DNA of 64,000 nt. Origin: an uncultured Butyricicoccus sp. (lineage in GTDB: Bacteria; Bacillota; Clostridia; Oscillospirales; Butyricicoccaceae). The stretch is from the NCBI GenBank assembly GCA_904420185.1, contig CAJFUJ010000057.1:1-64000 (forward strand), given 5' to 3'. This document shows, piece after piece, positions 1-9,329 of this stretch (positions within the stretch are counted from its first letter, which is position 1; every line of letters starts with the position of its first letter). Below the pieces are notes generated by a model that saw only the letters and a list, made by a program, of their open reading frames with translations, did not search any database and had not been told where the DNA came from. Position numbers and translations under genes: made by a program.

Positions 1-338
1 CCCATCTTGACCAGCATGGTGCCGAAGTAGTTGCCCTTGGCCAACGCGGCGCGGCACTGCTCCTCGGTCATCTTGCCCTTGCGCAGTTCGACCATCTTGG
101 CGACCATTTCGTCCATCTTGTCGAAGGTGGCCGGGTCGATGATCTCCAGGCCCTCGATGTCAAAGCCGCCGGCCTTGGCGGCTGCCTGTACTTCGTCCAC
201 ATTGCCCACCAGGATGGATTCCAGGATGCCGTCCTTTTTCAGGCGGGAAGCCGCTTCCAGGATGCGGGCGTCCGGCCCTTCGGTGAATACGATCTTGCGG
301 GGATTGGCTTTCAGAGTTGCTACCAGGTTCTCTAACAT
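1..338 (-). CDS. pta: Phosphate acetyltransferase, N-terminal part (truncated by window edge)
   Basis: Minus-strand translation from CAT at 336-338: MLENLVATLKANPRKIVFTEGPDARILEAASRLKKDGI..., typical Pta N-terminus. Confidence 0.9.
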   Translation of the reverse strand, partial: MLENLVATLKANPRKIVFTEGPDARILEAASRLKKDGILESILVGNVDEVQAAAKAGGFDIEGLEIIDPATFDKMDEMVAKMVELRKGKMTEEQCRAALAKGNYFGTMLVKM

Positions 339-471
339 TGTTACTTCTCCTTCTTTCACACGGATAAAGGTGGCGGCTTTGCCGGGGCCAAGCGCGCCAT
401 AGTACCCTTATTATACACCCATCGTCCGGCCTTCTCAACCAGAAAAATTGAAAAGATTCCAAAATAGCGGC

Positions 472-1026
472 TTATTCGGCGTGTAAAATTTCCATCTGTA
501 AGCCGCGCAGTACATCGAGCGCCTTTTGGTGCAAATCCGGGTCAGCGCTGCCGCATAGAGCGGCATCGACGGCGATGTGGGCGTTGGGCCAGGCCGCTTG
601 CAGCAGCACCGCATTGGATAGTACGCACAGATTGGTGACCAGGCCGACGATCAAGATGTCGTCCACCTGTCCCAGCCGCTCGCGCAGCCGTAGCACCTCG
701 GCCGGGTCCATGCCGAAGGAATGCTTGTGCACGACGTGGATTTGGGCATTGGCGCAGGTTTCACAGCACAGCGCCTGGGTTTTGCCGTACAGCTGGGCGC
801 CGAACGAACCGGCCAGGCAGTGCGGGATGGGCAGGGCCTTGCCCTCGCGGGTTTGCAGGTAATCGTCGCCATGGGTGTCCAGGGTGAACAGCACCGTGTC
901 CCCCATGGCTAGGCGCTCCTGGATTAGGTGGGCGATGCCTTCGTCCAGCGCCTGGGCGCCTGGGAACCCGAGCGCGCCGTCGACAAAATCGTTTTGGTAA
1001 TCGATCACAGCCAGCATCTTTTTCAT
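472..1026 (-). CDS. Cysteine hydrolase / nicotinamidase-like (isochorismatase family)
   Basis: MKKMLAVIDYQNDFVDGALGFPGA... with later VVHKHSFGM and VGLVTNLCVLSNAV motifs. Confidence 0.85.
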   Translation of the reverse strand: MKKMLAVIDYQNDFVDGALGFPGAQALDEGIAHLIQERLAMGDTVLFTLDTHGDDYLQTREGKALPIPHCLAGSFGAQLYGKTQALCCETCANAQIHVVHKHSFGMDPAEVLRLRERLGQVDDILIVGLVTNLCVLSNAVLLQAAWPNAHIAVDAALCGSADPDLHQKALDVLRGLQMEILHAE

Positions 1027-1046
1027 GGTGTTCTCCTTTGTTTCAC

Positions 1047-2117
1047 TTAGTTTGCCAGGATGTCGCGCAGCGCGGCGAGCAGCCGGTCCATCTCCTCGTC
1101 GGTGCCGATCGTGATGCGCAGATGGTTGTCGATGCGCGGCAGGTGAAAATACCGCACAAAAATTTTGCGTGCGCGCAGCGCGTCGAACAGCGCTTGGGCC
1201 GGAGCGGCTGGGTGGGTGACCAGCAGGAAATTGGTCAGGCTGGGCAGCACCGTGAAGCCGAGCGCTTGCAGCGCGCGGGCGGTCTGCTCGCGCGTGCGCA
1301 CGACCTGGGCGCAGGTCTGGCGGAAATAGGCGTCATCCTCCACCGAAGCCGTGGCCGCAGCCAGGGTCACGCTGTCCATGGTGTAGGAGTTGTAGGAATT
1401 TTTGACCGCTTCAAGCACCGCGATCAGCGCTGGGCTGGCCAGGGCAAATCCCACCCGCAAACCGGCCAGCGAGCGGGATTTGCTCATGGTCTGCACAATG
1501 ACCAGGTTTTCGTATTCATCGAGCAGCGGCAGCGCCGATGTACCGCCGAAGTCGATGTACGCCTCGTCCACGATGACGATGGCGTCCGGGTTGTTGTCGA
1601 GCAGCCGGCGCACGAAGTCCAGCCCTTCCCCGATGCCAGTGGGCGCGTTGGGGTTGGGCAGCACCACGCCACCGTTTGCGGGCGCATAATCGTCCGGCCG
1701 GATGCGAAATTGGTCATCCAGCGGGATGGTCCGGTAGGGGATGTGAAACAGCGAACACCACACCGGATAGAAGGAATAGGTCAGGTCGGGGAAGAAGATG
1801 GGCTTGTCCGCGCAGAAGAAGGCCTGGAAGCACAGCGCCAGCACGTCGTCCGAGCCGTTGCCCAAAAAGACCTGATCGGCGGCAAGGCCGAAATGCCGGG
1901 CCAGGGCGGTGCGCAGTTGGGTCGCATTCGCATCCGGATACAGGCGCAAGCCGTCCGCATGGAAGGCACGCAGCGCCTGCTGCACGCGCGGGGAAGGGGG
2001 ATAGGGGTTTTCGTTGGCGTTGAGCTTGACAATATCCGGGTCTTTGGATTGCTCGCCGGGCACATAGGGCGTAATCTTTCGCAGTTTGTCCTGCCAGGGC
2101 TTGTTCATGGTGGTCAC
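1047..2117 (-). CDS. hisC: Histidinol-phosphate aminotransferase
   Basis: KLNANENPYPPSP, IVDEAYIDFGG, TMSKSRSLAGLRVGFA motifs of HisC class I/II aminotransferases. Confidence 0.9.
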   Translation of the reverse strand: MTTMNKPWQDKLRKITPYVPGEQSKDPDIVKLNANENPYPPSPRVQQALRAFHADGLRLYPDANATQLRTALARHFGLAADQVFLGNGSDDVLALCFQAFFCADKPIFFPDLTYSFYPVWCSLFHIPYRTIPLDDQFRIRPDDYAPANGGVVLPNPNAPTGIGEGLDFVRRLLDNNPDAIVIVDEAYIDFGGTSALPLLDEYENLVIVQTMSKSRSLAGLRVGFALASPALIAVLEAVKNSYNSYTMDSVTLAAATASVEDDAYFRQTCAQVVRTREQTARALQALGFTVLPSLTNFLLVTHPAAPAQALFDALRARKIFVRYFHLPRIDNHLRITIGTDEEMDRLLAALRDILAN

Positions 2118-2221
2118 CTCGTTGCAATGTATGGGGATAGTTTAGCACAATAAAGCAGCAAAGTCAACCGGCACAGCAGGTGAAATTTGCCGCCGGGCCG
2201 GTGGGCCGCTTTGCCCCATGG

Positions 2222-2250
2222 TTGCCATCGCCCCGCAAAGCTGTTATAAT
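2222..2250 (+). promoter_or_regulatory. Sigma-A type promoter for rarA (TTGCCA-17-TATAAT)
   Basis: TTGCCA 2222-2227, 17 nt spacer, TATAAT 2245-2250, upstream of ATG 2304. Confidence 0.7.
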
Positions 2251-2303
2251 CAAACCATACCGCCAAACGGCGGACCCCCTTATTTAAGAAAGGAACGAGG
2301 GAT

Positions 2304-3569
2304 ATGTATCAGCCTTTGGCCGATCGCCTGCGGCCGCAAACCCTGGACGAGGTGGTGGGCCAGGCCGCACTGCTTGGGCCGGACGGCGTGCTGCGCCGGG
2401 TGATTGCAAACGGGCAAATCCCCAATATGATTTTTTACGGGCCGTCCGGCGTGGGCAAGACCACAGTGGCTTCTATCATCGCCCGGCAGACCGCCCGCAA
2501 GCTGTACCGCCTGAACGCGACAACCGCGTCGATTGCTGACATCCGCCGGATTGTGGACGAGCTGGACACCTTCCTGGCCCCCAACGGCGCGCTGGTCTAT
2601 TTGGACGAAATCCAGTATTTCAATAAAAAACAGCAGCAGAGCCTGCTGGAGTTCATCGAGGACGGGCGCATCACCCTCATCGCGTCCACGACCGAAAATC
2701 CGTATTTTTATGTGTATGCGGCCGTGCTTAGCCGGTGTACGGTGTTCGAGTTCCAGCCGGTGGAACCGGCTGAAATGCGCAAGGCGGTCACGCGCGCGTT
2801 CGACCTAGCGTGCGCGGACAAGGACATTACCCTGGCCGACGGGGTGGTGGACGCCATCGCAACCGGTTGCGGCGGCGATGTGCGCAAGGCGCTCAACGCG
2901 GTCGAGCTGCTCGTGGACAGCGTGCCGCCGGGCGGCCAAATCGCCCTGGACGACGCGTTCGCGGTGGCCCAGCGCTCCAACATGCGCTACGACCGGGACG
3001 GCGACGCCCACTACGACATTTTGTCCGGCTTGCACAAATCGGTGCGCGGCTCCGACCCGGATGCCGCGCTGCATTACCTAGCCCGGCTGCTCGAGGCAGG
3101 GGATTTGATTTCGGCCGCCCGCCGGCTGCTGGTCATCGCCTTTGAGGACGTCGGCCTGGCCTATCCCCAGGCGGCCAGCATCGTCAAGGCGTGCGTGGAC
3201 GCCGCCTTCCAGCTCGGCCTGCCGGAAGCCCGTATCCCCTTAGCCCAGGCGGCGATCTTGCTGGCCACAGCCCCCAAGTCCAACTCGGCGATGCGCGGCA
3301 TCGAAGCGGCGCTGGCCGACGTGCGCCGGGGCGATTGCGGCGATGTGCCGCCGCACCTTAAAGACAGCCATTATGCCGGTGCGGCCAAACTGGGCCGCGG
3401 CCTGACCTATCAATACCCCCACGATTTTCCCGGCCACTGGACGCCCCAGCAGTATTTGCCGGACGCCCTGACTGGGCGGACTTACTATGTGTACGGGGAG
3501 AACAAGAACGAGCAGGCCGCGCGGATGTACTGGGACAAAATCAAGCGTACCGCGCCGCCCGCGCCCTAG
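2304..3569 (+). CDS. rarA: Replication-associated recombination protein A (AAA ATPase, MgsA/RarA)
   Basis: MYQPLADRLRPQTLDEVVGQAALLG..., GPSGVGKTT Walker A, YLDEIQYFNKKQQ Walker B. Confidence 0.93.
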   Translation: MYQPLADRLRPQTLDEVVGQAALLGPDGVLRRVIANGQIPNMIFYGPSGVGKTTVASIIARQTARKLYRLNATTASIADIRRIVDELDTFLAPNGALVYLDEIQYFNKKQQQSLLEFIEDGRITLIASTTENPYFYVYAAVLSRCTVFEFQPVEPAEMRKAVTRAFDLACADKDITLADGVVDAIATGCGGDVRKALNAVELLVDSVPPGGQIALDDAFAVAQRSNMRYDRDGDAHYDILSGLHKSVRGSDPDAALHYLARLLEAGDLISAARRLLVIAFEDVGLAYPQAASIVKACVDAAFQLGLPEARIPLAQAAILLATAPKSNSAMRGIEAALADVRRGDCGDVPPHLKDSHYAGAAKLGRGLTYQYPHDFPGHWTPQQYLPDALTGRTYYVYGENKNEQAARMYWDKIKRTAPPAP

Positions 3570-4516
3570 GGGCAGCTTGGGCTGTCCGGCTCCCCGAATT
3601 TGGTGGCGATGTACTTGCCCGCGCAGCAGGGCGGCGAGTAGACCCACTGTTGGATCCGCCCCTCGGTGATGAAATACCGCAGCGGCGTGGGGTCGGGCCG
3701 CCCGTCCGGCGAGGGCGGCAGACGGTCGATGACCGCCAGCTTGATCTTCATCCGCTCAGGGAGGATGGACTTGATGTAGATGGAAACCGCGTCGCCTGCG
3801 CACAGACCGGCCCGCCGCTCGGCCAGGCCGGACAGATTGGGCGCCAGCTCAATGAATATGCCATAGGACTCGATGCTGCGCACGATGCCGCGGACGGTTT
3901 CGCCCGCCTGGAAGCAGGCCGCGTTTTCCGCCCAGGTGCCCAGCAGTTCGCGGTGGGTCAGGTGGACCCGTCCTTCCGACGGGTCGGTGTAGAGCACGGC
4001 GGCGTAGATGTTCTGCCCGCAAGCAAACCGTTCGGCGGGGTGGGAGATGCGGGAAACCGAAATGTTCTCAATGCCGATAAAAGACGGGACGCCGCAGCCA
4101 ATATCCACAAAGGCGCCAAAGGGCTCCAGGTGGGTGACGCAGACGGGCAGCACCTCGCCGGGCTGGCGGGATAGCAGAAAGCCGAGCGCCTGCTCCTGTG
4201 CGCGGCGGCGGGATAGCTGCAAAACGCCATCCTCCATGCCGGTGACAACAAAACAGACCGGCTTGCCCACGCGGGAGAGGATGGCGATTTCCCGGGTTTT
4301 GCCGTCGGCCACGCCCAGCGCGCACTCTGTGCGGGGAATGACGCCGCGCAAGCCGCCCAGATCCACGGCGAGATTGTGCGCCCGGTCGCAGGACACCGCT
4401 ATGCCCTCCAGGATGGTTTGGCCCTCTATGGCGGTTTGCAGCCCCGCAGGCGTGGAAAGCAGGGTTTGGCTTTTTTGTATCCGGCTGCCCTCTGGGGCGA
4501 AATCTTGTAAATTCAT
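3566..4516 (-). CDS. S1 RNA-binding-domain protein
   Basis: Repeated S1-like segments (GEVLPVCVTHLEPFGAFVDIGCGVPSFIGIENIS; GETVRGIVRSIESYGIFIELAPNLSGLAE). Confidence 0.8.
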   Translation of the reverse strand: MNLQDFAPEGSRIQKSQTLLSTPAGLQTAIEGQTILEGIAVSCDRAHNLAVDLGGLRGVIPRTECALGVADGKTREIAILSRVGKPVCFVVTGMEDGVLQLSRRRAQEQALGFLLSRQPGEVLPVCVTHLEPFGAFVDIGCGVPSFIGIENISVSRISHPAERFACGQNIYAAVLYTDPSEGRVHLTHRELLGTWAENAACFQAGETVRGIVRSIESYGIFIELAPNLSGLAERRAGLCAGDAVSIYIKSILPERMKIKLAVIDRLPPSPDGRPDPTPLRYFITEGRIQQWVYSPPCCAGKYIATKFGEPDSPSCP

Positions 4517-4621
4517 GCACAGGCCTCCTTGCGCGGCGGCAGGTCATCCCGCCGTTTTTCCATTCTTTCTACAAAGCATATGCGGAAGGCGGCCAAAACT
4601 GAACCGAAGGAGGGAAGCAAA

Positions 4622-4816
4622 TTGGATATTCGCTTGGGCGATGTGCTGACCATGAAAAAGGCGCATCCCTGTGGTAGCAAGCAATGGCTGGTGCTGCGGG
4701 TGGGCATGGATTTCCGGTTGCGGTGCTGCGGCTGCGGCCATGAGGTTATGCTGCCGCGCGCCAAGGCGGAAAAGAACATTCGCGCAGTTGAAAGGAAGGA
4801 TCAAGATGCTGATTGA
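4622..4816 (+). CDS. DUF951 family protein (zinc-ribbon-like CxxC)
   Basis: LDIRLGDVLTMKKAHPCGSKQWLVLRVGMDFRLRCCGCGHEVMLPR; TTG start after GGAGG. Confidence 0.8.
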   Translation: MDIRLGDVLTMKKAHPCGSKQWLVLRVGMDFRLRCCGCGHEVMLPRAKAEKNIRAVERKDQDAD

Positions 4817-5561
4817 CGGAAAACAGATGCACATTCAAATCACAAAAGGCCAGGTTGGGCGGTATGTCATTTTGCCGGGCGACCCGGGCCGGTGCCAGAA
4901 AATCGCCCAGTACTTTGACCAGCCGGAAAAGTTGGCCGAAAACCGCGAATACACCGTCTACACCGGATTTCTGGACGGCGAGCGGGTGGGCGTGTGCTCG
5001 ACCGGCATCGGCGGGCCGTCAGCTGCCATTGCGCTAGAGGAGCTCGCTGAGTGCGGGGCGGATACCTTCATTCGGGTGGGCACCTCGGGCGGGATGCAGG
5101 ATCATGTCAAAACCGGTGACATCTGCATCGCTACGGCCGCCATCCGCCAGGAGGGCACCACCCGGGAATACCTGCCCATCGAATTCCCGGCAGCTGCAAA
5201 TTTTGATGTGACGCTCGCCCTGCGGGACGCGGCCCAAAACCTGGGTTACCGCTACCACACCGGCGTTGTGCAGTCCAAGGACAGCTTTTACGGGGAGCTG
5301 CGCCCGGAAAAACAGGCGATTGCAGCCCAGTTGCAGGCTCAATGGATGGCCTGGAAGGCGGGCGGCGCGCTGACAAGCGAAATGGAAACCGCGGCGCTCT
5401 ATATTGTGGGTGCGGTGCTGGGCGTGCGGTGCGGCGCGGTGCTCAATGTCATCTGGAACGCAGACAACGACGCGGCCGACACCATCCCACCGGATGCGAC
5501 CGAACGTGGCGTGCGCGCCGCCGTAGAGGCGCTGCGGCTGCTGATCGCACGGGATCGATAA
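4806..5561 (+). CDS. udp: Uridine phosphorylase
   Basis: HIQITKGQVGRYVILPGDPGRCQKIAQYFD...; GGPSAAIALEELAECGADTFIRVGTSGGMQ; NP-I family. Confidence 0.9.
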   Translation: MLIDGKQMHIQITKGQVGRYVILPGDPGRCQKIAQYFDQPEKLAENREYTVYTGFLDGERVGVCSTGIGGPSAAIALEELAECGADTFIRVGTSGGMQDHVKTGDICIATAAIRQEGTTREYLPIEFPAAANFDVTLALRDAAQNLGYRYHTGVVQSKDSFYGELRPEKQAIAAQLQAQWMAWKAGGALTSEMETAALYIVGAVLGVRCGAVLNVIWNADNDAADTIPPDATERGVRAAVEALRLLIARDR

Positions 5562-5618
5562 TCTTTTCTCCTCCCTTTGCATACGATAAAAGCAAAGCAT
5601 GGGAAGGAGAGAAGGCAT

Positions 5619-6422
5619 ATGACCAAACCCGAACGGCTGACCTGGCGAGAGGTGCGGTTGCTGCTGAGCGCGGGGCTGTTTTTGGCCGCTGTGGTGCTCA
5701 AGACCTCGGGCGCGCCCTGGGCCGACACCCTGCGGGCCCAGACCGCGGCAGCCCTCAAAGGGGGCATTCCCGCCCAGCAGGTGTTTGAAACGGCCGGCCG
5801 CACGCTGGAGGATGGCGGCTTGTCGGCGGTGTTCGCCGAGTTGTCCACCCCACCTGCGGAAAAGGAATCCCAGGCACAACCCGCCGGCAGTACCCAACCA
5901 TCCGAAGGGCAAACAGATGCAACCGCCGCGCTGGGCGAGGTGTATATGGAATCCGGCTTTGGGGAGGATGAGCTGTCCAGCAGGACCGAATCCAATTTCC
6001 CCAAAGAAGTGGATGAAACCGTGTATATCTTGGATTTTGACACCAGTACGCCGGTGGAGGGCACGGTCACATCGCCATTTGGCGCGCGCATCCATCCAAT
6101 TTCCGGGCGGGAGAGCTTCCACTATGGGGTGGACACCGGTGCGCCCGAGGGGACTGACATTTGCGCCTTTGCCGCTGGGACGGTGCGCCAAACCGGCCAG
6201 AGTGATTCCTACGGCAACTATGTGATCGTGGACCATGCCGATGGGTTTTCCAGTCTATATGCCCATTGCAGCAAGGTGTATGCTGCGCAGGGCGGGGCAG
6301 TATCGGCGGGTGATGTACTTGCGGCGGTCGGCCACACGGGCAACGTAACCGGCGACCATCTGCATTTTGAACTGTGGCGGAACGGAAAGGCACTCGACCC
6401 GTCGCAATATCCGGCGGGATGA
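5619..6422 (+). CDS. M23 peptidase-domain membrane protein, SpoIVFA-like by position
   Basis: N-terminal TM segment; C-terminal LytM domain with FHYGVDTG and GDHLHFEL; directly upstream of an M50 protease. Confidence 0.85.
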   Translation: MTKPERLTWREVRLLLSAGLFLAAVVLKTSGAPWADTLRAQTAAALKGGIPAQQVFETAGRTLEDGGLSAVFAELSTPPAEKESQAQPAGSTQPSEGQTDATAALGEVYMESGFGEDELSSRTESNFPKEVDETVYILDFDTSTPVEGTVTSPFGARIHPISGRESFHYGVDTGAPEGTDICAFAAGTVRQTGQSDSYGNYVIVDHADGFSSLYAHCSKVYAAQGGAVSAGDVLAAVGHTGNVTGDHLHFELWRNGKALDPSQYPAG

Positions 6423-7015
6423 GCGGACGCATCCAGATCGGCGATTCCTTTCTGATCTTGGCAGCGTTGGTCGTATTCCTGGACGAAGAAGGGGTGGGGC
6501 AGCTCTTTTTGGCAGCCGCCGCCTTGCACGAAACCGGCCATGCGCTGGCGGTGCAGTTGTGTAGGGGACAAATATTGTGCTTGCGGCTGACCGCTGTGGG
6601 CGGGGTGCTGCGCTACCGGCTGCATCGTCCAAATCGGGTGCACGATCTTTTGATTGCGGCAGCAGGTCCGCTGGCCGGCCTATTGGCCGCTATGGCGGCA
6701 GCGCGGGCCGGGTGTTACACCTTTGCCGGGGCCAATCTGCTGCTCAGCCTGTTCAACCTGCTGCCCATCCGGCCGCTGGATGGTGGGCAGATACTGTACG
6801 CGCTGCTCGGTGGCCGCCCGGCGCAAGTGCGGGTGGAAACTCTGACTTGCCTGGCTGCCGTGTTCACCGGCCTGTGGAGCGCGATGCACGGCGGCGGCGT
6901 GGGGCTTTTGCTGCTGAGCCTGCTGCTGTGGCAGCAACAAAAAACATACCAAGGGAGGACCCATCCATGCGGTGGAAAAAGAAAACCGAGGACCGGCCCT
7001 ATATTTCGGCGGTGA
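6419..7015 (+). CDS. M50 site-2 protease, SpoIVFB-like
   Basis: AALHETGHALAVQL (HExxH) and NLLPIRPLDGG; ATGA overlap with upstream M23 gene. Confidence 0.85.
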   Translation: MSGRIQIGDSFLILAALVVFLDEEGVGQLFLAAAALHETGHALAVQLCRGQILCLRLTAVGGVLRYRLHRPNRVHDLLIAAAGPLAGLLAAMAAARAGCYTFAGANLLLSLFNLLPIRPLDGGQILYALLGGRPAQVRVETLTCLAAVFTGLWSAMHGGGVGLLLLSLLLWQQQKTYQGRTHPCGGKRKPRTGPIFRR

Positions 7016-7692
7016 TCCCGGCGGCGGGCACGTCCAGCCGCATGGGGGACGGGTGCAACAAGCTGCTCCTGGAGCTGGACGGCGTGCCAATTCTCGCGCG
7101 TACCCTGCTCACCTTTGAGCGCTGCCCGCTGATTGACGAGGTCATTGTCGTGTGCCGGGAGACCGACATGGTCGCCTATGCGCGCCTGTGCGCCGCCTTT
7201 GGCATCACCAAAGTGCGCCAGCAGGTGCGGGGCGGACAGACACGCACCGAATCGGTCTGGCGGGGCGTCCAAGCCTGTGATGCGCGCGCGGCGTATATCG
7301 CCATCCACGACGGCGCGCGGCCGCTGCTGCCGCAGGCGCTGCTCAGGCAGGTGCTGGCCGACGCCATAACATACGGCGCTGCCGCGCCGCTTGTGCCGGT
7401 CAAGGACAGCATCAAGCGGCTGGAGGACGGCTTTATTCAGGGGGATGTGCCGCGCGCCGCCATCGCGGCTGTGCAGACCCCACAGGTCTTTCAGCGGGCG
7501 CACATCCAAAACGCGCTGGACAACGCGCTGAAAAAAGGGCTGTCGCCCACCGACGATTGTGCGGCAGCCGAGCTGATCGGCGTGCGGGTATACGCGACGG
7601 CGGGCAGCTATGTCAATCTCAAAATCACAACGCCTGAGGATTTATGGACCGCGCAGGCGTTTCTTCAGGAGGGACAGGACACGTGCGAATAG
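6967..7692 (+). CDS. ispD: 2-C-methyl-D-erythritol 4-phosphate cytidylyltransferase
   Basis: [44 protein letters not shown]. Confidence 0.93.
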   Translation: MRWKKKTEDRPYISAVIPAAGTSSRMGDGCNKLLLELDGVPILARTLLTFERCPLIDEVIVVCRETDMVAYARLCAAFGITKVRQQVRGGQTRTESVWRGVQACDARAAYIAIHDGARPLLPQALLRQVLADAITYGAAAPLVPVKDSIKRLEDGFIQGDVPRAAIAAVQTPQVFQRAHIQNALDNALKKGLSPTDDCAAAELIGVRVYATAGSYVNLKITTPEDLWTAQAFLQEGQDTCE

Positions 7693-8177
7693 GACATGGA
7701 TACGATGTACACCGCCTGGTGACGGGCAGAAAGTGTATACTGGGCGGTGTGGAAATCGCCCACGAAACCGGCCTGGACGGACATAGCGACGCCGACGTCC
7801 TCGCCCATGCGGTGATGGATGCCCTGTTGGGCGCAGCGGCGTTGGGGGACATTGGCCGGCATTTTCCCGACCACGACCCGGCTTATGCAGGGGCGGACAG
7901 TATGGTACTGCTCCGGCAGGTGGGCCAGCTGTTGGCTGGACAAGGCTGGCGGATCGGCAACATCGATGCAACAGTCATCGCACAGGCACCCCGCCTGGCG
8001 CCGCATATTGGGGCCATGCGGGAAAATATTGCCGCTGCGCTGGGTATTGAGACTGGGCAGATCAATGTCAAGGCCACGACCGAGGAAAAATTGGGCTTTA
8101 CCGGCGCAGGGGAGGGGATCGCCACCCATGCGGTTTGCCTGATTATCCAGGGATTTGGTGGGACTTTAGACGTGTAA
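7683..8177 (+). CDS. ispF: 2-C-methyl-D-erythritol 2,4-cyclodiphosphate synthase
   Basis: [25 protein letters not shown]...[29 protein letters not shown] start. Confidence 0.93.
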   Translation: MRIGHGYDVHRLVTGRKCILGGVEIAHETGLDGHSDADVLAHAVMDALLGAAALGDIGRHFPDHDPAYAGADSMVLLRQVGQLLAGQGWRIGNIDATVIAQAPRLAPHIGAMRENIAAALGIETGQINVKATTEEKLGFTGAGEGIATHAVCLIIQGFGGTLDV

Positions 8178-8411
8178 ATCAGATTAGTTTTACTAAAATT
8201 TGTAGATTGTTTTGGACGAAATGTAAATTTGAAATTTATTTGCGCTGATTTGGATAGAATAAATTAACATATTATATACTTTCTCCAAGATGGTAGCGTC
8301 CCTTTTTTTTCTTTCATTGACATTTGCCCTTTTCATTTTGGGAAGAAGGTGCTATACTTAATACACAGAAACGGTTTGCCCCTGTGTAAACCGGAAAGGA
8401 GAATCATTCTG

Positions 8412-8885
8412 ATGGGTTTTGTGAACAGTCTGCGCGATGTATGGCGCAGTTTCTCGGGAGAGGAAGATGACGAATATACGCCCGATGACGTATACGCAAC
8501 AGCCAATCCAGGTTCTACTGCGCCCGACTACGCCGCTTATGCTGCCGCACAGCAGCCGCCGGTCACGCAGGCCCCCTCCCATCCCACCGCTGTACCCGAC
8601 GCAGTTGTTTCTAAGATCGTCCTGCTTCGGCCGGAAAAATTGTCGTCTGTGCGGGAAGCGGCCGATCATTTTCTCAAAGATGAGGCAGTCGTCCTCAGCT
8701 TGACGCGGACCGAGCCCACATTGGCCCGCCGCTGGCTGGACTATTTGGGCGGCGTTTCTTATGCGATGGATGGAAAAATCAATCGCATCGCGCCTTATAC
8801 GTATCTTCTTACGCCACGGGGCGTACAGCTCGTAGCTGGCTTTGAAACCGAAGAAGCGCCTGGCGAGCAGATTCAAGGGCAATAA
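8412..8885 (+). CDS. SepF-family cell division protein (solitary paralogue)
   Basis: MGFVNSLRDVWRSFSGEEDD... plus core KIVLLRPEKLSSVREAADHFLKDEAVVLSLTRTEPTLARRWLDYLGGVSYAMDGKINRIAPYTYLLTP. Confidence 0.85.
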   Translation: MGFVNSLRDVWRSFSGEEDDEYTPDDVYATANPGSTAPDYAAYAAAQQPPVTQAPSHPTAVPDAVVSKIVLLRPEKLSSVREAADHFLKDEAVVLSLTRTEPTLARRWLDYLGGVSYAMDGKINRIAPYTYLLTPRGVQLVAGFETEEAPGEQIQGQ

Positions 8886-8918
8886 ATCAGGCGCTGCATT
8901 TTTTCAGATGAAACTGGC

Positions 8919-8965
8919 AAATCCGCATACGCAAAGCCGCTTATGGCTCTGCGTATGCGGATTTT
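8919..8965. terminator. Strong inverted repeat / terminator after sepF paralogue
   Basis: AAATCCGCATACGCA-a-AGCC ... GGCT-c-TGCGTATGCGGATTT. Confidence 0.8.
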
Positions 8966-8983
8966 GCATGTTGGGCGGGCCGG

Positions 8984-9151
8984 CTACATGATGTGCTCTT
9001 CGGCGCAGTCATCCAGAACCCGCATCCCCATGTCCTTGGGCTTTGCCACGCGGAATTTTGCAATTCCGGTTTGGTCAAATTTGGGGCAAAGCCTGCGCTC
9101 TGGGTTCAGGCGAAAACAAGGACTTTGCTCGGTGGGGGTTGTGTCGGCCAT
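8984..9151 (-). CDS. Small hypothetical protein (55 aa)
   Basis: MADTTPTEQSPCFRLNPERRLCPKFDQTGIAKFRVAKPKDMGMRVLDDCAEEHIM; fills an otherwise empty gap after the 8919-8965 inverted repeat. Confidence 0.4.
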   Translation of the reverse strand: MADTTPTEQSPCFRLNPERRLCPKFDQTGIAKFRVAKPKDMGMRVLDDCAEEHIM

Positions 9152-9329
9152 AATGCTCCCTCCTTGCCGCACCCGCAGAAAGCGGCCAGCGCCGCGCTCT
9201 GGCGGATACCCGATTAGTATGTCCCATAAAGCCGGAATTACGCGGCACGCTCTGTTGGCGGTTGTTGCGCATGTCCGGCATTTTGTGCTATACTGAAATT
9301 TGCAAAATCAGACGAAAGGGGCGCATAGA

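Noticed and set aside
1038-2153. 371-aa plus-strand ORF
   Set aside because: Antisense shadow of hisC.
5034-6236. 400-aa minus-strand ORF
   Set aside because: Antisense to udp and the M23 gene, spanning their boundary; no domains.
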